Shown: piece by piece, positions 1 through 6,362 of the stretch
Position numbering within the stretch: position 1 is the first letter of the stretch
How the letters are laid out: each line of letters begins with the position of its first letter
From: CAZXYF01 sp964644705
Lineage (GTDB): Bacteria > Planctomycetota > Brocadiia > SM23-32
DNA: 6,424 nt
Assembly (NCBI GenBank): GCA_964644705.1
Contig: CAZXYF010000185.1
Coordinates: 1-6,424 of the forward strand
Direction: 5' to 3'
Notes under the pieces: generated by a model
Database searches by the model: none
Seen by the model: the letters and a program-made list of their open reading frames with translations, nothing else
What the model was told of the DNA's origin: nothing
Made by a program: the position numbers and the translations under genes

Positions 1-85
1 GATTGTGTTGATAGCTGCAGCGCCCTGCCAGAAGGCCCTATCGCCTGGCGTGGTATGCCTGCTGTAGTGCACAGGTACGCTCCTA

Positions 86-100
86 CCGGGACAAGCCCGG
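86..100. other. Small GC-rich hairpin, possibly part of a REP-like dispersed element
   Basis: A perfect 5-bp inverted repeat (CCGGG 86-90, CCCGG 96-100) encloses a 5-nt loop. Read on the minus strand it gives CCGGGCTTGTCCCGG followed by TAGGAGCG, a layout that recalls bacterial REP-type intergenic palindromes. There is no T-run on either side, so it is not a convincing terminator. The rest of 1-216 shows no credible gene. The reading frame that runs through it is only the upstream extension of the thioredoxin-like gene. No second copy is present in this window, so the repeat interpretation is untested. Confidence 0.3.
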
Positions 101-205
101 CAAGTAAGGCATCACAAAACACACGTGGTTCACCGAAACCTTACTATTGTTTTATTTTAAGTGCTGGTATGTATGAATCTTACCGTTTTTCGGGCGATAA
201 AGTGA

Positions 206-211
206 AAGGGA
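206..211 (+). promoter_or_regulatory. Ribosome-binding site deciding the start of the thioredoxin-like gene
   Basis: AAGGGA lies 5 nt before the ATG at 217. It supports that start over the in-frame ATGs at 55 and 169, which have no comparable site. The product from 217 begins directly with a signal peptide. Confidence 0.6.
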
Positions 212-216
212 AGACA

Positions 217-1251
217 ATGAGGAAACTGAGTATTGTTTTGTTGATGATGGTGGCGGTTCCATTTGTTCAGGCCGGAACGGGCGTCGAATATTTTCATAGC
301 GATTGGGACAGGGCAAGAAAGATTGCGAAGAAAAAGGGGAAGCCTCTCTATGTGCATTTCACAACCGAATGGTGTGGGTGGTGCCGCAAGATTGAGAACG
401 AAGTGTATAAGAGCAAAAAAGGGAAAAAAGCACTCAAACCCTTTGTGCCGGTCAGTCTGGATTGCACCGTCAAAAACAAAAAAGGAAAGGAACTGCAGCA
501 GGCAAAGGAAAATAAAAAGCTGCAGTCGCGTTGGGGCGGTAGCGGATATCCCTACCTTGTCCAGGTCACGGCCGATGGCGAGGTCTTCAATTCGTGGTCC
601 GGATACAAGCCTGTGGACGCTTTTGCTCAGGAGCTGAAGAAAGCTCTCAGCAATCTGAAAGAACTGAAACAGTTTGAGAAAGAGGCCAAATCCGCGGACA
701 GGGATAGTTATCAGTTCAACGTGAAGGCCATGAAAATTTATAGATCCATGAAGGCGAATAAAAAGGCCCAAAAGGCGGCGAGGCAGGTCCTGAAGCTGGA
801 TCCAGAGAACAAGAAAGGGAATAATGCGCAGGCCGCTTTGATCCGGATGGAGGGGCTGCAGAAATCTCGGAAATGGGGGGAAGCTCGCGGTTATTTGCAG
901 AAAGTCAGCAAATACGATCCCGAGAACAGCAAAGGGCAGTGGGAAAAAGCCACCAGGAGGTTCACTGTGGGGATGTTCCGACACGCCCGTAAGATGTCCC
1001 CTGACAGCCGGCAAAAGAATCTGGGATTTGCCACCAACATGTATAAAAAGCTCATCGATACCGGGTCGGAACTTCAAAAACCCCAACTCGCCCGGTATTT
1101 TCTCGGCATGCTTTACGGCCAGCAGGGAAAACAGAAGAAGGGGATCGAAATGCTAAAAAAGGCTGTTGCCGTGGATCCGCAGAGCCGTATGGGCAGGCGA
1201 ATCAAAAAGATGCTGCAGAAGGTAAAACAGAGGCAGAATATGAAGAAATAA
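217..1251 (+). CDS. Exported thioredoxin-fold protein with CGWC site and TPR-like C-terminal half
   Basis: Predicted 344-residue periplasmic thiol-disulfide or thioredoxin-like protein. Residues 1-19 look like a Sec signal peptide (MRK, hydrophobic core, VQA before likely cleavage). The thioredoxin-like domain spans about 25-145. It has the W-C-G-W-C-R-K active site at 52-58 (cysteines 53 and 56) and the cis-proline in GYPY (Pro112), typical of the Thioredoxin_7/DUF255-like group rather than classical CGPC thioredoxin. A third cysteine is at 83. Residues about 180-250 and 287-325 contain amphipathic helices with LDPEN, YDPEN and VDPQS turns, as in TPR repeats, suggesting a protein-binding surface. 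The protein is strikingly lysine-rich (58 of 344) and would be very basic. The start at 217 is chosen for the RBS and signal peptide; an upstream extension to 55 would bury the signal. No DsbD or cytochrome-maturation partner is nearby. The domain call is firm; the redox partner and substrate are unknown. Confidence 0.85.
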   Translation: MRKLSIVLLMMVAVPFVQAGTGVEYFHSDWDRARKIAKKKGKPLYVHFTTEWCGWCRKIENEVYKSKKGKKALKPFVPVSLDCTVKNKKGKELQQAKENKKLQSRWGGSGYPYLVQVTADGEVFNSWSGYKPVDAFAQELKKALSNLKELKQFEKEAKSADRDSYQFNVKAMKIYRSMKANKKAQKAARQVLKLDPENKKGNNAQAALIRMEGLQKSRKWGEARGYLQKVSKYDPENSKGQWEKATRRFTVGMFRHARKMSPDSRQKNLGFATNMYKKLIDTGSELQKPQLARYFLGMLYGQQGKQKKGIEMLKKAVAVDPQSRMGRRIKKMLQKVKQRQNMKK

Positions 1252-1310
1252 TAGGGCTCAGATACAGGTGGAACCAGCCACATCCCGACGGAAAGACGCG
1301 GAAGCGTGGA

Positions 1311-1339
1311 TTGCAATAGATACGCGTGACAGGTATAGT
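1311..1339 (+). promoter_or_regulatory. Sigma70-type promoter for the hybrid histidine kinase gene
   Basis: TTGCAA (1311-1316, 4 of 6 to TTGACA) and TATAGT (1334-1339, 5 of 6 to TATAAT) are separated by exactly 17 nt. Transcription would start near 1346 and give a leader of about 75 nt before the ATG at 1420. This implies the kinase is transcribed independently of the thioredoxin-like gene, although no clear intrinsic terminator separates the two and read-through remains possible. Confidence 0.5.
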
Positions 1340-1346
1340 CTATTAC

Positions 1347-1385
1347 ACTTCGTGGGCTGCTGAAGTCGATATGAACATTTATCGA
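1347..1385 (+). other. Two abutting small hairpins in the kinase mRNA leader
   Basis: ACTTC (1347-1351) pairs with GAAGT (1362-1366) across a 10-nt loop. TCGATA (1366-1371) pairs with TATCGA (1380-1385) across an 8-nt loop, so the stems meet at base 1366. They sit between the predicted transcription start and the ribosome-binding site. There is no T-run, so they are not a standard attenuator. I do not recognise a known riboswitch. The second repeat could equally be a DNA operator just downstream of the promoter. Confidence 0.3.
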
Positions 1386-1403
1386 TGCCTGGGGACGGGC
1401 AAC

Positions 1404-1408
1404 GGAGG
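1404..1408 (+). promoter_or_regulatory. Ribosome-binding site for the hybrid kinase
   Basis: GGAGG here is 11 nt before the ATG at 1420 but only 2 nt before the in-frame GTG at 1411. The ATG is therefore the more workable start, although its spacing is somewhat long. The choice changes the product by only three residues. Confidence 0.5.
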
Positions 1409-1419
1409 GAGTGGATGGA

Positions 1420-4400
1420 ATGCGAAAAAAACGGCAACTGTGGCGGGGGTTCCGTAAGAGTCCGATCGTTTTCTTTTCCCTGGTTGTGCTTATCTGCCTG
1501 TGTGGCGTCGTGGCACCAGCAGGATCTATGGCCGAGGGTCCCACGGCAGCGAGGGTGGACCGCGTCCTTGTGCTTCATTCGTACCATCCGGGATTTCTTT
1601 GGTCGGATGAAATCACCAGGGGGATCCGATCCGTTTTCGACGGAACCGATGTTCAGGTCCATGTTCAGTATATGGACACCAAACATCTGCGGCCGTCGAA
1701 GGAACATCTGGATCTGATTGAAAAGCTCCTGTCACTGAAAGCGCAAAAATATGATTACGATGTCGTTCTGACCTGCGATAACAACGCTTTTCAGTTCATG
1801 AAGAAGCGGGGGAGGCGTATTTTCGGGGACGTCCCCCACGTGTTCTGTGGGGTAAATTATTTGAACAGGGCGGATTTGAGAGGTCTGATCAATGCAACGG
1901 GGGTCAACGAAGAGGCGGATATTGAGGGTAATCTCTCGTTGATCAGTCAGCTCCATCCGGGAAGCCGGCGGGTGCTGGTGATCATCGAAAGGACGCCGAC
2001 CGGGAAACAGATACGCCGGGAGGTGGAACGAATCAAATCCGAGGATCTGTTCCCCGACCTCAAACTGGATGTGCTGACCGACGTGAGCACGGAACAGTTG
2101 AAGACCCGCCTTGCCGCTCTATCCCCGCCCGATGTTGTCCTTCTCACGGTCTTTTTCCGGGATAATCAGAACAATTATCTTACGTATGATGCGCAGGCAA
2201 AAATGGTCTCGCGTCATGCTGCTGTTCCGGTCTATGGTTGTTGGTCATTTAGCCTGGGTTTCGGAATTCTGGGTGGGGATCTGGCAATGGGATTCGATCA
2301 GGGGGAGACTGCCGCCAAAAAAGCGATGCGTATTCTGGAAGGCACGTCGGTAGCGGAAGTGCCGGTTATGTACAGAACGCCCACCCGCCCGACGTTTGAT
2401 TTTGAAAAAATGCAGGAGTTTGGCATTTCGATGTCTCAGTTACCGCCGACCGCCGAGGTGGTTGGCCGTCCAACCTCGTTTTATGAGAAATATAAAGGAC
2501 TGGTCTGGCAGGTGGCGGGCGTTATAGTGTTTTTGGTGGGGGCGCTCGGTGTCGTTGCAGTTTTCTATGTGCGGGCACGGGCTGCGGAGGCCGATGCCCG
2601 GCGAAGTGAAAAGGATCTCCATACGACGCTGCATTCCATCGGGGATGGCGTAATAGCCACGGACATCGACGGGCAGGTGAGCCGGATGAATGAAGTGGCG
2701 GAGAATTTAACGGGGTGGCCGGTTGGTGAGGCGCGTGGGGAGGATTTGAGTGATGTGTTTCAGATTGTGGATGCGCAGACGGGGGCGGAGGTTGAGAATC
2801 CGGTCGATCAGGTTCTTCAAAACGGGGAGACGGTTGGACTGGCAAACCACACCCAACTGAACAGCCGGGACGGAGCTCAATATCAGATAGCCGATTCGGC
2901 GGCTCCCATCCGGGACGCTGAAAACGAACTGCGCGGGGTTGTGCTTGTTTTCCGTGATATCACTGACCAATATCACCTGAGGAATGAACTTGAGCAACAA
3001 CGCAGAAGATTAGAGCTTGTTATTGAGGCCGCCAATCTGGGTACGTGGGATTGGGATGTTGCCAGTGGACGAGTGGATTTCAATGTGAATTGGGCGGAAA
3101 TGCTGGGATACGAAGTGGATGAGCTTGAGCCCGGTTACGAAACCTGGGAAGGGTTGGTACACCCGGATGATCTTGATGCCGTGCGGGATGAGCTCGAAGC
3201 TCACCTGGTGGGGGAGACGGATTTTTATGAGGCGGAGTTCCGAATGCAACACAAGTCGGGAAGTTGGGTCTGGATTCTGGATCGGGGAAAAGTGATCGAA
3301 AGAGACGAAAAGGGGGATCCAATCAGGATGTGCGGCACTCATCAGGATATTACCGCCCGAAAACGATATGAGGATGAGCGGAGGAAGATGCAGAAATTGG
3401 ACGGGCTCGGGAAGGTGGCGGGGGGCATTGCCCATGATTTTAACAATTTGCTGACGGGGGTTTTCGGAAACGTTGAACTGGCCCAGAAAAAACTGACGGA
3501 GGACCACGAAGCATTCCACTATCTTACCAGGGCCCATCGTGCGATGGAGGAAGCGCGGAACCTGACCAATCAGTTGCTCACCTTTGCCAAAGGTGGGGAC
3601 CCAATTCTGGAAACTGTGGATATTGGTGAGCACCTCAAGGAGACGGTCGAATTCAATCTCAGCGGAAGCGAGGTTCGTCCTCGATTTGATCTGCCGGAGG
3701 ATCTGTGGCCCGTGCATGTGGACAGAGGGCAAATAGACCAGGTTCTGGCCAATTTGACGATCAATGCCCGCGAAGCTATGCCCACGGGGGGAACGTTGTC
3801 TGTGAGAGCGGAGAACGTCGGGGAAGTGGGGGGAACCGGTATGGCCGGGGCACGCGGTAAATTTGTCAAAATTGAGATCGTGGATGAGGGCATCGGGATC
3901 CCGGAAAAATTTGAAGACAAAATATTTGATCCCTATTTCTCGACCAAACAGACGGGCAGCGGGTTAGGGTTATCGGTCGTCCACAGCGTCATGGATCAGC
4001 ATGATGGCCACATAACCATAGATTCAAAACCCGGGGAAGGCACGAAGTGCACGATTTACCTCCCCGCCGATCCGGACTCCGACGAGCTGTTGGATTCTGG
4101 TGCGGAACCGGCCCCGGAGACCTCCGATGAGCGTTCTCGTGTCCTGCTGATGGACGATGAACAGATGGTCCGTGAGTTCGGAAAAGAGATGTTATCCCAA
4201 TGTGGGCATTCTGTCCGGTTGGCCTGCGATGGGGAGGAAGCCGTGGACCAATACATCGAAGCACAGGAGGAGGGGGACCCTTTCGATGTGGTTATTCTGG
4301 ATCTTACGGTACCCGGTGGTATGGGAGGGCAGGAGGCAGTGAAGCGGCTTCTCGAGTTTGATCCCGATGCACGGGTGATTGTGTCGAGTGGTTATTCTTC

Positions 4401-4521
4401 AGGGGCAATATTTGCCAATTATGCTGACTACGGGTTTGCTGGACGGCTTGCAAAACCCTACAGGGAGACACAATTGCGCGATGAGATATCCCGCGTACTG
4501 GAAGAACAGGCGGGGGACTAA
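1420..4521 (+). CDS. Hybrid sensor histidine kinase: ABC_sub_bind sensor, TM, PAS-PAS, HisKA, HATPase, REC
   Basis: A 1033-residue inner-membrane sensor that should autophosphorylate on His and pass phosphate to its own receiver domain. Residues 15-32 form an N-terminal signal or anchor helix (possible cleavage after SMA, residue 38). Residues about 46-345 are a periplasmic ABC_sub_bind-type domain (starts VLVLHSYHPGFLWSDE), a ligand-binding fold borrowed from ABC transporters. About 364-384 is the second membrane helix. PAS1 is about 396-518 (SIGDGVIATD), and PAS2 is about 532-648, ending in HQDITARK. HisKA carries GGIAHDFNNLL with phospho-acceptor His672. The ATPase domain shows the N-box (Asn778, Asn782), G1 DEGIGIP (from 822), F-box FDPYFSTK and G2 GSGLGLS (from 846). 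The receiver, about 906-1030, has the acidic pair 912-913, phospho-acceptor Asp961, Ser989 and Lys1012. All catalytic positions look intact. There is no output domain after REC, and no HPt, response regulator or permease in the window. The ligand is unknown. GTG at 1411 is an alternative start. Confidence 0.92.
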   Translation: MRKKRQLWRGFRKSPIVFFSLVVLICLCGVVAPAGSMAEGPTAARVDRVLVLHSYHPGFLWSDEITRGIRSVFDGTDVQVHVQYMDTKHLRPSKEHLDLIEKLLSLKAQKYDYDVVLTCDNNAFQFMKKRGRRIFGDVPHVFCGVNYLNRADLRGLINATGVNEEADIEGNLSLISQLHPGSRRVLVIIERTPTGKQIRREVERIKSEDLFPDLKLDVLTDVSTEQLKTRLAALSPPDVVLLTVFFRDNQNNYLTYDAQAKMVSRHAAVPVYGCWSFSLGFGILGGDLAMGFDQGETAAKKAMRILEGTSVAEVPVMYRTPTRPTFDFEKMQEFGISMSQLPPTAEVVGRPTSFYEKYKGLVWQVAGVIVFLVGALGVVAVFYVRARAAEADARRSEKDLHTTLHSIGDGVIATDIDGQVSRMNEVAENLTGWPVGEARGEDLSDVFQIVDAQTGAEVENPVDQVLQNGETVGLANHTQLNSRDGAQYQIADSAAPIRDAENELRGVVLVFRDITDQYHLRNELEQQRRRLELVIEAANLGTWDWDVASGRVDFNVNWAEMLGYEVDELEPGYETWEGLVHPDDLDAVRDELEAHLVGETDFYEAEFRMQHKSGSWVWILDRGKVIERDEKGDPIRMCGTHQDITARKRYEDERRKMQKLDGLGKVAGGIAHDFNNLLTGVFGNVELAQKKLTEDHEAFHYLTRAHRAMEEARNLTNQLLTFAKGGDPILETVDIGEHLKETVEFNLSGSEVRPRFDLPEDLWPVHVDRGQIDQVLANLTINAREAMPTGGTLSVRAENVGEVGGTGMAGARGKFVKIEIVDEGIGIPEKFEDKIFDPYFSTKQTGSGLGLSVVHSVMDQHDGHITIDSKPGEGTKCTIYLPADPDSDELLDSGAEPAPETSDERSRVLLMDDEQMVREFGKEMLSQCGHSVRLACDGEEAVDQYIEAQEEGDPFDVVILDLTVPGGMGGQEAVKRLLEFDPDARVIVSSGYSSGAIFANYADYGFAGRLAKPYRETQLRDEISRVLEEQAGD

Positions 4522-5627
4522 TTATTGAGTTTCCGGCAGAGGGTGAGCAGGAAATCGCGGTTGTCGCACTGGGCGTAGTGGAGATCCCCGCCCATCCGAT
4601 GGAAGGTTTTGTAGAATCGGAGGTAATAGTCCGGATGGTCCTCGGGTGGTTCCCCCTGGCTCCAGTCCCAGCTTGACTCCTGGATATCATTGACCACGAT
4701 GAAATGATTTTCGATGGCGTCGCCGTTCTGATGGGCCAGATTCTGAGCCATGGACATGGATTTTTCGAAAATCATGGGGGACATGACGGCGGATCCAACT
4801 GAGATATACACGCCGTCGGTCAGGCGGCTGATAGCCTCGGCGTAGTCCAAGAAGTCGCGTTGAGCGGCGCGTCCGATGGCGGCGCCGTAGTTATAGGGAT
4901 GGAGATAAATAATATCATGTCCAAACATCGGGTGGCTCGTGAACGGGACACCGCATCGTCGTGCCGCTGCCTGGGCACTGTATTGCTTGTACGGGTGGGA
5001 TATGTTCATGCGTCCCGAGTCTAAATCCGTTGTCTCCAGCACCCGGAGGAGATCGGCTGCAGCCGCGGCGCGGGGCGGGGTGGGGGACTGCTCAATATCG
5101 TGTTGAATCTCTGCCTTCAGCTCCTGCCGGGTGGGGACGTCCAGACCCTCTTCGTTAATCATTGATCCCACACTTTCGCCGTAGCCCAGTCCACGGTAGG
5201 CCCCCACCAGCAGGGCCAGGTTCAAATATTTGCCCGTTTCCTCCCACATGCCAAACTGACCTCTACTGGTGTTGCGCTCGACATGTTCGCTGGTTTCTCC
5301 GAGGAACGAAAATTCCCAGTCATGGATGATGCCGGCCCCGTTGGTGGCGAGATGTGACACCCATCCATCTTTCATCAAGTGAATGAGAATCGGGGCCAGA
5401 CCATTCTTGATGGTGTGGGCTCCAAAGGCCAGCACTACCGGACGGCCGTCCGCGTGAGCCTCTTTGATGCGCTCTGTGAGTTTCTGTATCACGTCCTCGA
5501 CTTCTTTCGGCAGCTCTCCAGGACTATCGCCGGGATGGACGGATGCCGATTCAATGTCCACGCGATTATCACGTTCTGCCAGGGGGTAGAAATCCAGTTG
5601 CGTTCGGTCAAGATGGCGAGAATTCAT
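4518..5627 (-). CDS. Deoxyhypusine-synthase-like protein, divergent bacterial family
   Basis: 369-residue, apparently cytoplasmic protein; no signal peptide or membrane helix. I assign the deoxyhypusine synthase (DHS) fold by matching motif order against the human enzyme as I remember it. GAHTIKNGL (69-77) fits the GYTSNLISSG strand-loop. VSHLATNGAG followed by IIHD (90-103) fits VDVLVTTAGG-VEED. CGVPF with IIYLHPY (225-245) fits HIPVF with MIFFHSY. ISVGSAVMSPMI (275-286) fits the ILGGGVVKHHI strand. NDIQE (313-317) fits NTAQE. PDYYLRFYK (332-340) fits PDEAVSWGK, placing Lys340 on the catalytic lysine. LHYAQCD (349-355) fits KVYADAS. Several spermidine-binding positions of DHS appear changed (His288 to Pro or Ser, Glu323 to Tyr, Trp327 to Phe), so true hypusination is unlikely; bacteria lack eIF5A. 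It may be an NAD-dependent enzyme acting on a polyamine or other amine, but the substrate is unknown. GAGGA lies 9 nt before the ATG. The stop TAG overlaps the kinase stop on the other strand. Confidence 0.7.
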   Translation of the reverse strand: MNSRHLDRTQLDFYPLAERDNRVDIESASVHPGDSPGELPKEVEDVIQKLTERIKEAHADGRPVVLAFGAHTIKNGLAPILIHLMKDGWVSHLATNGAGIIHDWEFSFLGETSEHVERNTSRGQFGMWEETGKYLNLALLVGAYRGLGYGESVGSMINEEGLDVPTRQELKAEIQHDIEQSPTPPRAAAAADLLRVLETTDLDSGRMNISHPYKQYSAQAAARRCGVPFTSHPMFGHDIIYLHPYNYGAAIGRAAQRDFLDYAEAISRLTDGVYISVGSAVMSPMIFEKSMSMAQNLAHQNGDAIENHFIVVNDIQESSWDWSQGEPPEDHPDYYLRFYKTFHRMGGDLHYAQCDNRDFLLTLCRKLNN

Positions 5628-5636
5628 AGGCCGGGT

Positions 5637-5641
5637 TCCTC
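5637..5641 (-). promoter_or_regulatory. Ribosome-binding site of the DHS-like gene
   Basis: On the minus strand GAGGA (within AGAGAGGAAC) lies 9 nt before the ATG at 5627. This supports that start; no in-frame upstream alternative is needed. Confidence 0.6.
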
Positions 5642-5665
5642 TCTGGTGTGATTTCGAGAAACCTT

Positions 5666-5694
5666 ATTGTACACGTGGGCCATGGGCGGAACAA
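5666..5694 (-). promoter_or_regulatory. Sigma70-type promoter for the DHS-like gene
   Basis: Read on the minus strand, TTGTTC (5694-5689; TTG of the -35 box kept) is followed after exactly 17 nt by TACAAT (5671-5666, 5 of 6 to TATAAT). Transcription would start near 5659, giving a short leader of about 30 nt. With the hairpin upstream at 5718-5739, this suggests the gene is transcribed separately from the DksA-like gene. Confidence 0.5.
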
Positions 5695-5717
5695 AGACGG
5701 GGACTGTACAAAAGTGA

Positions 5718-5739
5718 AGCCCTGCCTGCGGGCAGGGCT
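5718..5739 (-). terminator. Strong hairpin terminator after the DksA-like gene
   Basis: A perfect 9-bp GC-rich stem (AGCCCTGCC 5718-5726, GGCAGGGCT 5731-5739) has a TGCG tetraloop and begins 35 nt past the DksA-like stop codon. On the minus strand it is followed by TCAC and then TTTTG. On the plus strand the tail is CCTGTTGTTTT, which is also T-rich, so it could work in both directions. The position fits termination of the leftward DksA-like transcript and insulation of the DHS-like promoter. Confidence 0.7.
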
Positions 5740-5774
5740 CCTGTTGTTTTGGGATTGTATGAATGTTGTCCCGA

Positions 5775-6284
5775 TTACATGATGCCACCCGAGTTGGCGT
5801 CACGCACAAGATCGCGGGTGGAGGGGCCGGACGAACTGCTGCGACCCGTGCCCACATCCGCTACCGCGCTTCTTTTAGCGCTGGGAGCGACGCCAACCCG
5901 TGCTCTGTTACCGGTTTTCTCGCGTTCCTCTTTGCATTCTATGCACAGGGTGGCGAAAGGACGCGCCTGGAGACGTTTATCGGCGATGTCTTCGCCACAG
6001 CTTTCGCAGCTGCCGTAGTCGCCTTCTCGGAGGCGTCGAAGGGCTTCCTCGATCTCATCCACTTTTGCTGAGTCTGATTCAGCAATCCGCGCCGCGAGCT
6101 CATCGGCCTCGCTATCGGAAGCCATGTCCATAAATTCCGTTGGATCGTCCGCGGACACCGCACGCGCTCGCTCAAGACGTTCCTGCAGCGCTTCAAGTAG
6201 ATCTTTCTCGAGATTCGTGAGCTGATCTTCCAGTTGTTCCCGTTGTGTCTTCCAGTGTGTATTATTTCTGTTTTTCGTTTTCAT
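5775..6284 (-). CDS. DksA/TraR-family C4 zinc-finger transcription regulator
   Basis: 169-residue cytoplasmic protein of the DksA/TraR family. These proteins bind RNA polymerase through its secondary channel and, in well-studied members, act with ppGpp to adjust initiation. Residues about 10-90 are a charged, helical coiled-coil region. The tip region E50-F-M-D53-M-A55 matches the DxxDxA motif except for Glu in place of the first Asp. The zinc finger is GDYGSCESCGE (88-98) with CIECK (114-118): cysteines 93, 96, 114 and 117, in C-x2-C-x17-C-x2-C spacing, all present. KRLQARP (103-109) is the usual family linker. After about residue 122 there is a tail of some 45 residues rich in Ser, Arg, Ala and Gly, which E. 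coli DksA lacks. The start at 6284 follows an ideal AGGAGGTG site; the in-frame extension to 6380 is rejected. The family call is firm; orthology to dksA as opposed to a paralogue is not. Confidence 0.9.
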   Translation of the reverse strand: MKTKNRNNTHWKTQREQLEDQLTNLEKDLLEALQERLERARAVSADDPTEFMDMASDSEADELAARIAESDSAKVDEIEEALRRLREGDYGSCESCGEDIADKRLQARPFATLCIECKEEREKTGNRARVGVAPSAKRSAVADVGTGRSSSSGPSTRDLVRDANSGGIM

Positions 6285-6290
6285 TGTCTT

Positions 6291-6298
6291 CACCTCCT
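6291..6298 (-). promoter_or_regulatory. Ideal ribosome-binding site fixing the DksA-like start
   Basis: AGGAGGTG on the minus strand lies 6 nt before the ATG at 6284. This is the strongest Shine-Dalgarno match in the window. It implies a highly translated gene and rules out the longer in-frame start at 6380. Confidence 0.85.
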
Positions 6299-6342
6299 GA
6301 TATGACAAGCTGCAAATTGTGTACCACCCGGATGCTATTTTT

Positions 6343-6362
6343 GGTAAACCTGATAGTTTACC
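6343..6362. promoter_or_regulatory. Perfect inverted repeat upstream of the DksA-like gene, candidate operator
   Basis: GGTAAAC (6343-6349) and GTTTACC (6356-6362) form a perfect 7-bp inverted repeat with a 6-nt spacer, ending 58 nt before the DksA-like start codon. One T-run lies on the promoter-proximal side on the plus strand, but neither strand has a U-tract after the stem, so a protein-binding site is more likely than a terminator. I could not place a convincing -35/-10 pair around it. The remaining upstream sequence to the window end shows nothing else I can support. Confidence 0.4.

Noticed and set aside
147..177. Promoter for the thioredoxin-like gene (TTGTTT with TATGTA or TATGAA)
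   Set aside because: Spacings are 15 or 19 nt and matches are mediocre; the gene surely has a promoter but I cannot place it.
55..216. N-terminal extension of the thioredoxin-like gene to an ATG at 55
   Set aside because: It would bury a clear signal peptide, lacks a ribosome-binding site, and passes through the non-coding hairpin region.
157..1086. 309-codon minus-strand frame opposite the thioredoxin-like gene
   Set aside because: No recognisable motif. It is explained by the lysine-rich codon pattern of the real gene on the other strand.
1255..1335. Possible cyclic-di-GMP (GEMM) riboswitch, because of GGAAAGACGC and ACGC-GGAA-GCGT
   Set aside because: The diagnostic tetraloop-receptor sequences and conserved GGG-CAAACC core are absent, and the segment lies upstream of the predicted transcription start.
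3010..3732. 240-codon minus-strand frame inside the kinase gene
   Set aside because: It lies entirely opposite PAS2 and HisKA sequence with intact motifs; its translation has no domain character.
4518..5627. Ureohydrolase (agmatinase/arginase) identity for the leftward 369-residue protein
   Set aside because: The manganese-binding GGDH and DAHxD signatures are missing, while DHS-like motif order is seen along the full length.
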